Shown here piece by piece: positions 1 to 7,129 of a DNA stretch of 14,640 nucleotides. The notes below the pieces were generated by a model, which saw nothing but the letters and a program-made list of their open reading frames with translations, did not search any database and was not told where the DNA came from. Origin of the DNA: JAUWMI01 sp964630455 (GTDB lineage Bacteria > Sumerlaeota > Sumerlaeia > MWCT01 > JAUWMI01); the NCBI GenBank assembly GCA_964630455.1, contig CAZVVA010000091.1:1-14640 (forward strand), written 5' to 3'. The position numbers were made by a program, and so were the translations under genes. The number at the start of each line of letters is the position of its first letter. Positions within the stretch are counted from its first letter, which is position 1.

Positions 1-464
1 GCGATATTAAAGAGCGTTTCGATATTTATAACCACAACGCCAACAGCCAGCGGGATATTCCCCTCGGGCACAATGCGCGAAAAGACATCGTAAACAGCCA
101 CCTGCTCGTCACCCGCAGGATACATGTCCTCGAGCAGCGCGAGTTCGCATGTCGGATACCTCTTGCCGCTCAGGCCCTGGATCGCATCACGCAGCGCGGC
201 GATGGCTCGTGTATATTTCTTCTTCACCGCGATAACAGTCCGTTTGAGATTCATCGCCTTCGCGATCCTACTGGACGTGTCAATGAGAATCGGGGCGTAG
301 TGTTCCATCAAGAGCTGATCAACGGCCAGCAGGGGTTCGCACTCCGCTGCGTTGATCAAAAGGAATTCCGGTGTAGAGTTGAGCTTGACGTGCGTTGGAA
401 ACCCAGCTCCGCCGGCACCCACCACGCCTCCCGCCTCAATTTTTTCAAGAAGCGTCTTTTTCAT
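1..464 (-). CDS. pduS: PduS/RnfC-like BMC flavoprotein, N-terminal part (cut by window edge)
   Basis: Reading back from an ATG at 464-462, an open frame runs off the left edge (about 154 residues, no stop). The N-terminus carries a glycine-rich GAGGAGFP loop at residues ~17-24, followed by NAAECEPLL, YPAGDEQ and VPEGNIPLAVGVVV. These are the hallmark motifs of the FMN/NADH-binding part of PduS and RnfC C-subunit-like proteins. In propanediol microcompartments PduS is a flavin and iron-sulfur protein that passes electrons from NADH to the cobalamin reactivation system. The iron-sulfur part would lie beyond the edge. The gene is last of four on this strand, 136 bases after the flavoprotein gene, and only a weak GGAAA-type ribosome site precedes it. 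RnfC of a membrane Rnf complex is the alternative, but the YPAGDE stretch and the BMC neighbours favour PduS. Assignment to the family is firm; the exact electron acceptor is inferred. Confidence 0.85.
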   Translation of the reverse strand, partial: MKKTLLEKIEAGGVVGAGGAGFPTHVKLNSTPEFLLINAAECEPLLAVDQLLMEHYAPILIDTSSRIAKAMNLKRTVIAVKKKYTRAIAALRDAIQGLSGKRYPTCELALLEDMYPAGDEQVAVYDVFSRIVPEGNIPLAVGVVVINIETLFNI

Positions 465-600
465 CAATTTCCGGTTTCCGCGCCCTGGGGGAAATAGCGT
501 TGCTGTATGCGCAGCTCTCTTCTTTGTGCTCTATAAACTCGAAATAGGGAATAACCATAGGGTTGGCGTTCGTCACGCGGGGTTCGGTTCCTTGCCCGCA

Positions 601-1425
601 TTAGCGAACGATGATCTGAATGCCCGCCGACGTCGCCAGCTCCTTCGCAACATCAGTCAGAATCGTATCCGGACTAATCTGAAGCTCGCGCTTTCCCTCG
701 AGAATAATCTGCTGAACGTCTTCTTTTGTGATGATGGTGCGTTTTTTCGGGGGGCGATCAGACAACGGACGCTTTCGAGCAGCATGCACCCCGTCTTCTG
801 ATATGGTCTGCCGCACTTCAGCAAGCAGCTCTTCACTCTCCACAAATCGAATGCCCCAATTTGCCACTGTTCTTAGATATTGGGGCCGCCCATTATGAAA
901 TTCAAATGGCGAGCGAGGATAATCCGAGGCAAACGCACCATTGCTGCCTGGCCCTGCTGGCGGAGGTATAGCCACCACTGGTTTCTGCTGGCAGAGCGCT
1001 TCGAAGATCACCCGGCTCGGGACTGAGTCATGAACCCCCAGGGCTACTTTGGCCAGCGTATTGGAGCTGAGTGGTGCGACGACGAGCAGAGGATGTGCAG
1101 CTACCTCCTGCCTGAGCGCTTCGTGCGTCAGGCGCGAGAGTATTCGCACCGATGTTCCCACGCGTTGGCGCAGCTCCTCCTCACCTCCCTGCTCCTGGAA
1201 ACTGGCAGACATGATAAATGTCAACGAGAAGGCGCTGGCCAGTTCTCTGAGCCGAGGCACGAGAGGCGTTGCGTCATTCCACGGGCCGGTGCAGAGCACA
1301 AGGAGCACGGCCTCAGGTCGCTGCAGCGGCTGCGATGCCTCGCGATGGCCCGGGCGTTCTTGCAAGCAGGCTCTGAGCTCTTCCTCGATTATCCTGCGCA
1401 GGGTTTCGTCATTCAAGTTATTCAT
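601..1425 (-). CDS. BMC-associated flavoprotein (phosphopantothenoylcysteine decarboxylase-like fold)
   Basis: This 274-residue protein has a flavoprotein-type Rossmann core at about residues 38-205. The best motif is PLSSNTLAKVALGVHDS (118-134), the 'S-x-NTLAK-hA-x-G-h-D' signature of flavin-binding proteins related to phosphopantothenoylcysteine decarboxylase and dipicolinate synthase subunit B. Such flavoproteins occur in several BMC operon types, where their exact reaction is not well established. Residues 1-25 would form a short amphipathic helix (NLNDETLRRIIEEEL), followed by a Pro/Gln-rich linker; this looks like an encapsulation peptide. The C-terminal ~45 residues (ITKEDVQQII...LATSAGIQI) resemble a short tail found on other BMC cargo such as adenosyltransferases (from memory, not searched). 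The start codon overlaps the pduL stop in ATGA, so the two genes are probably translationally coupled. Family assignment is good; substrate unknown. Confidence 0.8.
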   Translation of the reverse strand: MNNLNDETLRRIIEEELRACLQERPGHREASQPLQRPEAVLLVLCTGPWNDATPLVPRLRELASAFSLTFIMSASFQEQGGEEELRQRVGTSVRILSRLTHEALRQEVAAHPLLVVAPLSSNTLAKVALGVHDSVPSRVIFEALCQQKPVVAIPPPAGPGSNGAFASDYPRSPFEFHNGRPQYLRTVANWGIRFVESEELLAEVRQTISEDGVHAARKRPLSDRPPKKRTIITKEDVQQIILEGKRELQISPDTILTDVAKELATSAGIQIIVR

Positions 1426-2186
1426 AGAATCAATTCAACCAGATCACCGGTTGTCAGGTTGGCTGCGTTAGCATCATCCGTATCAACGTGCAACTCAAGG
1501 TAGGCGTTCAGACTGACTCGAACCATGACTTCGAGGAGGATCAGTGGTTTATCGGTTTTTTCGACTTTGACAGTCACAATCTGGTGATTTTCGAGGCCGA
1601 TACGCCGGGCATCTTCTGGTGTCATGTGGATGTGGCGGTTCGCACGAATAACGCCCTGCTGGAGTATGACGGTACCTTTTGGGCCGACCAGAGTCGCTCC
1701 GTCTGTTCCGGCAAGCTGACCGGACTCGCGCACTGGCGGGTCAAGACCCAGGTACACAGCATCGGTCTTCGCCAGCTCGATCTGCGTCTGTTTGCGCAAT
1801 GGCCCAAGGATGCGGACGTTTTCCAGGGCGCGCAGCTTTGGTCCCACCAGGGTAATCGTTTCCTTTGCCGAAAATTCTCCCGGCTGGGTCAGCTCGTTGC
1901 GAATCGTGAGATCGTATCCCCGACCGTAAAGCTGATCCAGGTGCTCGCGCTGTAGATGAACGTGTCGGTGCGAGACTCCGACCGGTATCGTCATGCGGCG
2001 CGTTGCAGGTGCGGCAGGTGCGCCCGATGATTGAACCTTCCCAGGCGATTGAACCGGAGTGGAGGATTGAGGAGGAACGGTAGGTGAGCGTGTATGGTCG
2101 CGCCGCAGTCCTCTGAGCACTAGCTCGCAAATCGTTTCTATTAATTCATCTCGACTGTTCGGCATGAGCCCCGTTGCATCCCGCAC
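1422..2186 (-). CDS. pduL: PduL-type phosphotransacylase of a bacterial microcompartment
   Basis: PduL converts acyl-CoA plus phosphate into acyl-phosphate and CoA inside the microcompartment, recycling CoA and feeding ATP formation by an acyl kinase. The 254-residue product has both PduL half-domains. The first carries VGVSHRHVHL (H73, H75, H77) and the second RANRHIHMTPEDA (H185, H187) plus ELHVDTDDANA (H233); these histidines match the zinc-binding set of the family. Residues ~10-28 (SRDELIETICELVLRGL) form an amphipathic helix followed by a Pro/Ser/Gln linker of ~35 residues, a classic encapsulation peptide, so this is a compartment form rather than a housekeeping one. The start is uncertain: ATG at 2186 has no ribosome site, and ATG at 2165 (residue 8) has GGGG only three bases upstream. 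The second start would put the targeting helix right at the N-terminus. The gene ends in a 4-base overlap with the flavoprotein gene. Confidence 0.93.
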   Translation of the reverse strand: MRDATGLMPNSRDELIETICELVLRGLRRDHTRSPTVPPQSSTPVQSPGKVQSSGAPAAPATRRMTIPVGVSHRHVHLQREHLDQLYGRGYDLTIRNELTQPGEFSAKETITLVGPKLRALENVRILGPLRKQTQIELAKTDAVYLGLDPPVRESGQLAGTDGATLVGPKGTVILQQGVIRANRHIHMTPEDARRIGLENHQIVTVKVEKTDKPLILLEVMVRVSLNAYLELHVDTDDANAANLTTGDLVELIL

Positions 2187-2261
2187 AAATCAAGGTGTGG
2201 AAGCACGAGGCACGCCCGAAGCGTGCACCGTGCCACTTGTTCACGCAGGTGCCCCCACGTC
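2187..2261 (-). promoter_or_regulatory. Intercistronic stem-loop between the shell gene and pduL
   Basis: The 75-base gap holds a perfect 6-bp stem, GCACGC/GCGTGC (2210-2215 with 2221-2226), around a 5-base loop. It overlaps an alternative stem, GGCACG/CGTGCC (2209-2214 with 2229-2234). On the transcribed strand the hairpin comes about 35 bases after the shell stop codon. No T-tract follows, so an intrinsic terminator is unlikely. A plausible role is 3'-end protection of an abundant shell mRNA or partial attenuation before pduL; this is inference. Confidence 0.35.
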
Positions 2262-2543
2262 TTATCCTTCGGGGAGGATTTTTTCCAACTCGTCATGGGG
2301 ACGCGGGATGACATGGACAGAAATCAGTTCGCCGACCCGTCGTGCCGCGGCACCCCCTGCGTCAGTTGCCGCTTTCACAGCACCAACGTCGCCGCGCACC
2401 ATCACGGTCACATAACCGCCCCCTATATATTCCTTTCCAATGAGACGTACGTTGGCGGCCTTGACCATGGCGTCTGCCGCTTCAATAGACCCGACCAGTC
2501 CGCGCGTTTCTATCAGTCCCAACGCATTGCCGTAAATTTCCAT
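2262..2543 (-). CDS. BMC-H hexameric microcompartment shell protein
   Basis: This 93-residue protein is one BMC domain of standard length. It opens with ALGLIETRGLVGSIEAADAMVKAA and continues with YVTVMVRGDVGAVKAATDAG, both near the family consensus (PduA, EutM, CcmK). Six copies form a hexagonal shell tile with a central pore. The pore loop reads YIGGGYVTV (39-47), where PduA-like proteins usually have KIGSGxVTV. The pore serine is therefore a glycine, and a tyrosine follows. The C-terminus (RPHDELEKILPEG) is the usual short tail. A strong ribosome site, GAGGAGG (complement of 2554-2560), lies ten bases before the ATG, fitting the high expression needed for shell tiles. It is the first gene of the minus-strand operon, followed by pduL after 75 bases. 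Confidence 0.97.
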   Translation of the reverse strand: MEIYGNALGLIETRGLVGSIEAADAMVKAANVRLIGKEYIGGGYVTVMVRGDVGAVKAATDAGGAAARRVGELISVHVIPRPHDELEKILPEG

Positions 2544-3048
2544 TGCTGTCTATCCTCCTCTACCAGTGAGAGAGTTTCAAGGGCATCTGCAACGATATGA
2601 TACAAGAACATTTATTTAATTTTCAATCTCTTGTACTGTCAAGAGTTATCTCAGCACCTGATTTTCTCGCCCCAAGGCTTATGTAACTTTGAAGAATAAG
2701 GGTGACATGGAGGCTATGGTTTGAAAAATCCGGACAGGAAGCGTTTGTGCGATAGATTCGGGCAGTTTTGGCAATGGGGATGAAGTAGAAGATTCGTTTT
2801 GGTCGCAGCGGTCGTAGCGGGTAAATTCTTGATATTTGTATGAGCTTAGTCAGCCAAAGTCTGGATGCAAGTGCCAGAGTCTCTGGTTCTCCTCCGCAAG
2901 AGAGTTCAGACAGATACCAGTGCCCCAAGACCCGAATAGGTCTTCCTCCCTTAATGTGGAATAAAGCTTGATTATTTAATTGATATCCATTAAATGGCTA
3001 AATTGAATTTTTGGAAATGAAAAAAGGAAAAGATTTTTTTCTTTTCAA
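2544..3048. other. Divergent intergenic region between the BMC and MglA operons
   Basis: About 505 bases separate two divergent operons. Besides the BMC promoter near 2614-2642, it contains a 13-base palindrome, CCAGAG-T-CTCTGG (2874-2886), that could be an operator, and two adjacent GGTCGYAGC units around 2809-2826. The stretch 2950-3048 is very AT-rich. A plus-strand promoter is possible there (TTGATA at 2980-2985, 17 bases, TTGAAT at 3003-3008), but it is weak. I see no convincing gene: the one longer open frame (2623-2928, minus) has no ribosome site and no recognisable composition or motif. Confidence 0.5.
2614..2642 (-). promoter_or_regulatory. Sigma-70-like promoter for the BMC operon
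   Basis: On the minus strand there is a perfect -35 hexamer TTGACA (complement of 2637-2642), a 17-base spacer and a -10-like TTAAAT (complement of 2614-2619; 4 of 6 consensus). Transcription would begin near 2607, leaving a ~65-base leader before the shell-protein ATG at 2543. No other gene lies between. The position, spacing and AT-rich surroundings support it; there is no experimental evidence. Confidence 0.5.
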
Positions 3049-3897
3049 ATGGCACGAGAACCTGGAGCCAGGAATCCGCATCTTGACCAGCTAGATGTCC
3101 TGCGGGCAGCATACGACAGCGGGGAAAGCCAGACAGCGTATATACCTTACGCCGAGGCGCTGCTTGGAGCAAAGAATTTTTCCAAGGCCCTGGCTGTGTG
3201 CCTGGATGGACTGAAATATGATACTCATTCTGTCCGGGGCCGGACCCTGCTTGGTAAAGTTTACTATGATATGGGGCGCTACGATGAAGCCTTGGCCGAG
3301 CTGGAACGAGCGCTACAATTTTCCCCGCAGGCATTTCAAACCAAGGTGATGCTGGCGAAAACCCTCGTCAGAAAGCGCCAGTTCAGCCGGGCTCGCAAAA
3401 TGGTGAGTCTGCTCAAGGCAATGAGCCCAAAGGATGCGGAAATTCAGCAGATGGACCAGGAGATTCGGGAGCAATACAGTGTGGTGAAGACAGAATATGA
3501 CATGGACGCAAAAACGGTCCGGGATCAACTCTATTGGCGCATGCCGATTGACGATCTGGCGAAGCAGATTCGCGCCTTTTTAGATGAGTTTCCGGGTATT
3601 ACGGAATACTTCCTGAGCGAAGCCAAAGCGCATGTCCCCACGACATTGCGTGCCCATGCCCAGAGTAGCGAAGTTCTGGAGTGGTTCCTGCACTCAATGG
3701 CTCAGCACATGAAGAACTTGAATCTAGGGGAGCTCGACAAGGGCTTTCTCCAATTGTCCCGTGGTTATCTGATATTCTATATTATTGAATCGCACCTGTT
3801 GGCTATTGTGACCGACGCTACAGTAAAAATTGGTCAGCTGCGACATTGGATAGACCAGTTGCTGGAAAACGAAGGGTGGGCAAACAAACCGCTCTGA
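3049..3897 (+). CDS. TPR protein with a C-terminal roadblock/LC7-like domain
   Basis: The 282-residue product has about three tetratricopeptide repeats at residues ~28-130 (clear in KVYYDMGRYDEALAELERAL, 70-89), a protein-binding helical array. A domain at ~165-278 follows and reads like a divergent roadblock/LC7 fold: DDLAKQIRAFLDEFPGITEYFL at its start, then a strand-helix tail in which YLIFYIIESHLLAIVTDATVKIGQLRHWI takes the place of the usual 'LLAVVTdd-xNLGxVR' end. Roadblock domains dimerise and bind or regulate MglA/Ras-like GTPases, so this is probably an adaptor joining the GTPase module to a partner held by the TPRs. It is the first gene of the plus-strand operon, 88 bases before the membrane protein. 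The start is the first ATG in frame but lacks a good ribosome site: AAGGAAAAG lies ~20 bases upstream, too far. The TPR call is firm; the roadblock call is from pattern reading only. Confidence 0.8.
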   Translation: MAREPGARNPHLDQLDVLRAAYDSGESQTAYIPYAEALLGAKNFSKALAVCLDGLKYDTHSVRGRTLLGKVYYDMGRYDEALAELERALQFSPQAFQTKVMLAKTLVRKRQFSRARKMVSLLKAMSPKDAEIQQMDQEIREQYSVVKTEYDMDAKTVRDQLYWRMPIDDLAKQIRAFLDEFPGITEYFLSEAKAHVPTTLRAHAQSSEVLEWFLHSMAQHMKNLNLGELDKGFLQLSRGYLIFYIIESHLLAIVTDATVKIGQLRHWIDQLLENEGWANKPL

Positions 3898-3985
3898 CCG
3901 AAGTCTGAAAGCGCACAGGTAGAAGGACGCCAGTGGTTGGGGCAGTAATGCAGGCTGTTGTGCACCTTGTCGTGGGAGACATGAG

Positions 3986-4879
3986 ATGATTCTTATCAGG
4001 AAGGATTCCCTGTTTCTTGTCTTTGGTTTTCTCACTATCTTCTTGCTACCATTTTTTTTCACCCCTATGCCGCCCCTCCCGACCCACACAATGCTTTTCC
4101 CTGTTGTGGCGTTGGAGTTTCTCCTCTACTTCTTATACATCAGGGTGAATACGAAACAGACTGATCTCGGGCCTGCCTTTGTCTGCTCGTTTGTCCTCGT
4201 GGTCGGCCGATGGATAATCTGCCTGATTGATGGCCTGCTCCTCAGTCTGTTCAATCCGGATTTTCTGACGTCTAATATCGGGGCACTATGGGTTGGCAAC
4301 CCTGTCTCCGCGCTGCTGCAAATGTTTGTCATCCTGACGTTCGTACCGCATCTGGCCGTTCGTTTTGCGCCGGGGTTTCTGGGTGAGGCTGCGCGAAGTC
4401 TCTTGCTCCGGAGCAGCGGCAGCCTTTCAGTGCAAAAGTCAGTGAGCGAGAGGCCTGAGCTGCCGGCTGCCACTCCTCTGGGTGGCTTGGTGCGGGTCTA
4501 CAGTTTTCAGGAGCTCGAAGACTACTTCCACAAGACCATTGGTCTGGAGGGTTTCGTACTCTATAACGAGGAAGGGCTGGTAGTCTGCAAGGATCTTCAA
4601 ATCGATCTGGATGTAGAAGGTCTCGTTGCGCGTTACCATAATTCCAACTTGGGCATCGAGTGGAGCACACAATCTTATGGCTTAGGCAAGCCGATACGAA
4701 TAATTGTCGAGACCCAGAACCACTATATATTTAACATCCAAGTGACTTCACAGTTCTTCTTGTTGCTGATCTTTAACAATCAATTGCCGCTGTTGGATAT
4801 TGTCCACAGAATTCAGATTATGGTGCGATCAGTTCAAGCATTTCTGGCATCACGCTATCGCTTTCCAGCGGCTATCTAG
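3986..4879 (+). CDS. Four-helix membrane protein with cytoplasmic roadblock/LC7-like domain
   Basis: This 297-residue protein begins with about four membrane-spanning segments (residues ~8-26, 35-53, 62-87, 106-123). After a linker, residues ~172-290 look like a roadblock/LC7 domain: SFQELEDYFHKTIGLEGFVL, then YNEEGLVVCKDL (the hydrophobic strand and 'dGlvv' turn) and a final hydrophobic strand, FFLLLIFNNQLPL, with a C-terminal helix. I do not recognise the membrane part as a named family. The likely role is to anchor the MglA/roadblock complex at the inner membrane or to sense something there. A ribosome site, GGGAG (3974-3978), sits seven bases before the ATG. It belongs to the operon with short gaps on both sides. 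The four-helix count is an estimate from hydrophobicity; the fusion is seen, its function inferred. Confidence 0.75.
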   Translation: MILIRKDSLFLVFGFLTIFLLPFFFTPMPPLPTHTMLFPVVALEFLLYFLYIRVNTKQTDLGPAFVCSFVLVVGRWIICLIDGLLLSLFNPDFLTSNIGALWVGNPVSALLQMFVILTFVPHLAVRFAPGFLGEAARSLLLRSSGSLSVQKSVSERPELPAATPLGGLVRVYSFQELEDYFHKTIGLEGFVLYNEEGLVVCKDLQIDLDVEGLVARYHNSNLGIEWSTQSYGLGKPIRIIVETQNHYIFNIQVTSQFFLLLIFNNQLPLLDIVHRIQIMVRSVQAFLASRYRFPAAI

Positions 4880-4945
4880 ACTTGGCGGCCCATAGTAAGC
4901 GAGAAAGAAGCGGTCAGGCACAAATTCTGGAGAGGAAGGAACTGA

Positions 4946-5290
4946 ATGGAAAGGATACTCGCGGAGTTAAACAAAGCACCGGGGATTCTAGGCAGCTTTG
5001 TGGTCGGCCGGGATGGCATTGTCATTTCGTCGGACTTTGCTAGTGGGATTAATGACGAGCTGATGGGCGCATTGGCCTCGTCAATAATTAATACCACGGA
5101 GAAAGCTGCCGAGAAGCTTAGCCAGGGCACGGTAGAGTCAATCGTCTTGGAGGCGCAGAAGAACAAACTACTGTTTCTGAATACCCGGGTGGGATTTCTC
5201 GTTGTCTTAACTACGGACGAGGCCAATCTGGGCCTGGTAAGGGTGGAAATGAAGTCAGCGGGCTCGAGGCTTGAAGAGATCGGCCCGTAA
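4946..5290 (+). CDS. Stand-alone roadblock/LC7 domain protein
   Basis: At 114 residues this is a single roadblock/LC7 domain with nothing added. It shows the standard order: helix ERILAELNKAPGILGSFVVG, strand-turn RDGIVISSDF (~23-32), helix ELMGALASSIINTTEKAAEKL, strand pair ESIVLEAQKNKLLFLNT, and the closing GFLVVLTTDEANLGLVRVEM. This family forms homodimers that bind small GTPases of the MglA/Ras type, as activators or scaffolds. It lies just upstream of the MglA-type GTPase gene, the usual arrangement. The ribosome site GGAGAGGAAGGA (4929-4940) ends five bases before the ATG and is strong. A second, MglB-like roadblock protein follows the GTPase gene, so this one may be a partner of the roadblock-bearing membrane and TPR proteins rather than the GAP. 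Confidence 0.92.
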   Translation: MERILAELNKAPGILGSFVVGRDGIVISSDFASGINDELMGALASSIINTTEKAAEKLSQGTVESIVLEAQKNKLLFLNTRVGFLVVLTTDEANLGLVRVEMKSAGSRLEEIGP

Positions 5291-5371
5291 TTGCACGCTG
5301 CCATGGCACCAGCAAACGGGAATTCCAACATTTTCTTATGCATTATTACAGAGACAGATTGATAGGCGCAA

Positions 5372-6544
5372 ATGGCCACGCTGAACTATGCATTTAAAGA
5401 GATCTCCTGCAAGATTGTCTACTATGGACCGGGACTTGGGGGCAAGACCACCAACATTCGGGTGATTTTCAACGCCGTTCCTGCGAAATCTCGGGGCGAA
5501 CTCGTCTCCCTGTCCACCGAGCAGGACCGGACACTCTTCTTCGATTTCTTGCCTCTGGATTTGGGCGACGTAAAGGGTTTCCGCACGAAGTTTCAAATCT
5601 ACACGGTCCCCGGACAGGTATTCTATAACGCCACGCGGAAGATTGTGTTGCGCGGCGTGGATGGCATCGTCTTCGTTGCGGATTCGCAGCGCGATCGGAT
5701 GCAGGACAATATCGAAAGCATGATAAACATGGAGGAGAATCTTGCGGAATATGGTTATTCCCTCCGGTCAATCCCTTATGTTATTCAGTACAACAAGCGC
5801 GACTTACAGGATATCAGCAGCGTTGAGGAGCTGGAACGGGCGGTAAATTCTGACAAGGCTCAGTATTTTGAAGCCGTTGCCCTCCATGGCGTCGGGGTGA
5901 AGGAGACGCTTAAGGGCATTTCCGCCTTGGTCTTGCGCAGGTTGAGTAAAATTAGTACGCAGGCTGCTGATGACACTGAACTCGAAGAAATGATCACGAG
6001 CATTGCCCTCCGGGGTCGGCATGCAGCCAAATCTGCTGAGCCCGTGGTCGTGCCCGCCGGTCGAGAGAAAACGGATGAGATGGCCATGGCGGGTTCAACT
6101 CCAGTGCTCACGTCACCCCGCCCACGCATCCTTCAACCAAGGGCGGCAGAGCCCGGCGCCAGTCCCCACCCGCTACTCTACTTGAAGCAGCATTGCCATA
6201 TCCGATGGGCTGGGATGCGCGTCGGCTCCGGTGTGCTTGAGCTGAGGAATCGTCCAAACATTGGACCGCGCGGTAGTTATCAATTGACAGGCACACTGCG
6301 ATTTTTCTATATAATTAAGAAGTGCCTGTCGAAAATTCTAAGAATCCTCGGTGAGGAAATCAAAATTATCAATGGCGAGGACGTTGTGTTCTTGACCTTA
6401 AGTGCAGCGCCGGAGATGGCGTCTTCCGCGAAAACCGACCTTTATGTGTGGGTGCGTAAAGACATTAACCAGGATTTCTATATTCGCTATCACAGTCGGT
6501 TCGGTCAAGTGCTTATCACTCCAGAGGGAACACCACCCATTTAG
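5372..6544 (+). CDS. mglA: MglA-type small GTPase with a long C-terminal extension
   Basis: Residues 1-192 are a complete MglA GTPase: P-loop GPGLGGKTTN (19-28), EQDRTLFFDFLPLDLG with R53, TVPGQVFY with Q82 (switch II), NKRD (141-144) and EAVALHGVGVKETLK. R53 and Q82 fall at the same numbers as residues implicated in hydrolysis in Myxococcus MglA. MglA sets cell polarity as a GTP/GDP switch controlled by MglB. MglA is normally ~195 residues; here the product is 390. The extra part has a Pro/Ala-rich linker (~195-265) and a mixed alpha/beta domain (~266-390; LKQHCHIRWAGMRVGSG, VFLTLSAAPE, TDLYVWVRKD) that I do not recognise. The start ATG has only a weak AGG upstream. The stop lies 39 bases before the next gene. 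The GTPase call is very secure; the function of the extension is unknown. Confidence 0.95.
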   Translation: MATLNYAFKEISCKIVYYGPGLGGKTTNIRVIFNAVPAKSRGELVSLSTEQDRTLFFDFLPLDLGDVKGFRTKFQIYTVPGQVFYNATRKIVLRGVDGIVFVADSQRDRMQDNIESMINMEENLAEYGYSLRSIPYVIQYNKRDLQDISSVEELERAVNSDKAQYFEAVALHGVGVKETLKGISALVLRRLSKISTQAADDTELEEMITSIALRGRHAAKSAEPVVVPAGREKTDEMAMAGSTPVLTSPRPRILQPRAAEPGASPHPLLYLKQHCHIRWAGMRVGSGVLELRNRPNIGPRGSYQLTGTLRFFYIIKKCLSKILRILGEEIKIINGEDVVFLTLSAAPEMASSAKTDLYVWVRKDINQDFYIRYHSRFGQVLITPEGTPPI

Positions 6545-6583
6545 TGGTTGCGGGGTTGGTTCCCGACGAGAGGGTTACGTGTT

Positions 6584-7069
6584 ATGGCCAGAGGGCCGTT
6601 GGTGCTGACAAAAGAGGATACGGAGCGTATCCACAAGGCTCTTATTCTTCTCCTGAAGCAGTCAGAGGCGAAATGTGCTCTGCTGATCAGCCAGGACGGG
6701 GAATGTGTGGCGAAGCGCGGATTTACGAAGAATCTGGACACTGACTCATTGGCCGCACTGCTTGCCGGGTCGTTTTCGTCCACGCGCGCATTGGCAAAAC
6801 TCATCGGCGAAGCGGATTTCTCTGTTCTCTTTCACCAGGGCCAGCGAGATCATATTCATAATATCATCGTTGGCGACGAAATGATCTTGACGGTCATTTT
6901 TGACGATCGGACAACGCTCGGCATGGTTCGACTGTTCTCTAAAGATGCAGGAAAACGGCTGCGTAATATTCTGGCCAATGTACGCGAAAAAAGTCTGGAG
7001 GCGCTTGAGCAGCACGCCGATTTTGACAAAGAGGCTGTGGATCGCCTGGATGATCTGTTTCAAGAGTAG
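6584..7069 (+). CDS. MglB-like roadblock/LC7 protein, likely GAP of the MglA GTPase
   Basis: This 161-residue roadblock protein looks like MglB: SEAKCALLISQDGECVAKRG near the start, LAALLAGSFSSTRALAKLIGE, then FSVLFHQGQRDHIHNIIVGD and LTVIFDDRTTLGMVRL, the strand order and wording typical of MglB. MglB dimers activate GTP hydrolysis by MglA, so it is the natural GAP for the gene just upstream. A helical tail after residue ~125 (KRLRNILANVREKSLEAL...) extends beyond the core, as in MglB. I chose the ATG at 6584 because GAGAGGG (6568-6574) lies nine bases upstream. An in-frame TTG at 6548 would begin three bases after the previous stop and has no ribosome site. Assignment as roadblock is firm; as GAP it is inferred from neighbour and sequence style. 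Confidence 0.88.
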   Translation: MARGPLVLTKEDTERIHKALILLLKQSEAKCALLISQDGECVAKRGFTKNLDTDSLAALLAGSFSSTRALAKLIGEADFSVLFHQGQRDHIHNIIVGDEMILTVIFDDRTTLGMVRLFSKDAGKRLRNILANVREKSLEALEQHADFDKEAVDRLDDLFQE

Positions 7070-7099
7070 TACGGGCGTTCAGTCCGGCGAAGTCTCTCC

Positions 7100-7115
7100 C
7101 CGGGTTAATACCCGG
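7100..7115 (+). other. Small hairpin next to the ribosome site of the DUF4388 gene
   Basis: CCGGGT-TAAT-ACCCGG is a perfect 6-bp stem with a 4-base loop. It ends two bases before the GAGG (7118-7121) that serves the ATG at 7130. No T-run follows, so it is not a terminator. It could influence translation of the downstream gene or protect the mRNA; this is inference. Confidence 0.4.
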
Positions 7116-7129
7116 CTGAGGTGTGGATC

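Noticed and set aside
1030..1503. 157-residue plus-strand frame
   Set aside because: Antisense to the BMC-associated flavoprotein gene, which has clear family motifs.
1488..1955. 155-residue plus-strand frame
   Set aside because: It is entirely antisense to pduL, whose conserved zinc-binding motifs fix the true coding strand.
2623..2928. 101-residue open frame on the minus strand upstream of the shell gene
   Set aside because: It covers the predicted promoter of the BMC operon, has no ribosome site, and its sequence shows no motif or protein-like pattern.
2990..3334. 114-residue minus-strand frame overlapping the TPR gene
   Set aside because: It is antisense to a clear TPR coding region and has an unusual composition; treated as a shadow.
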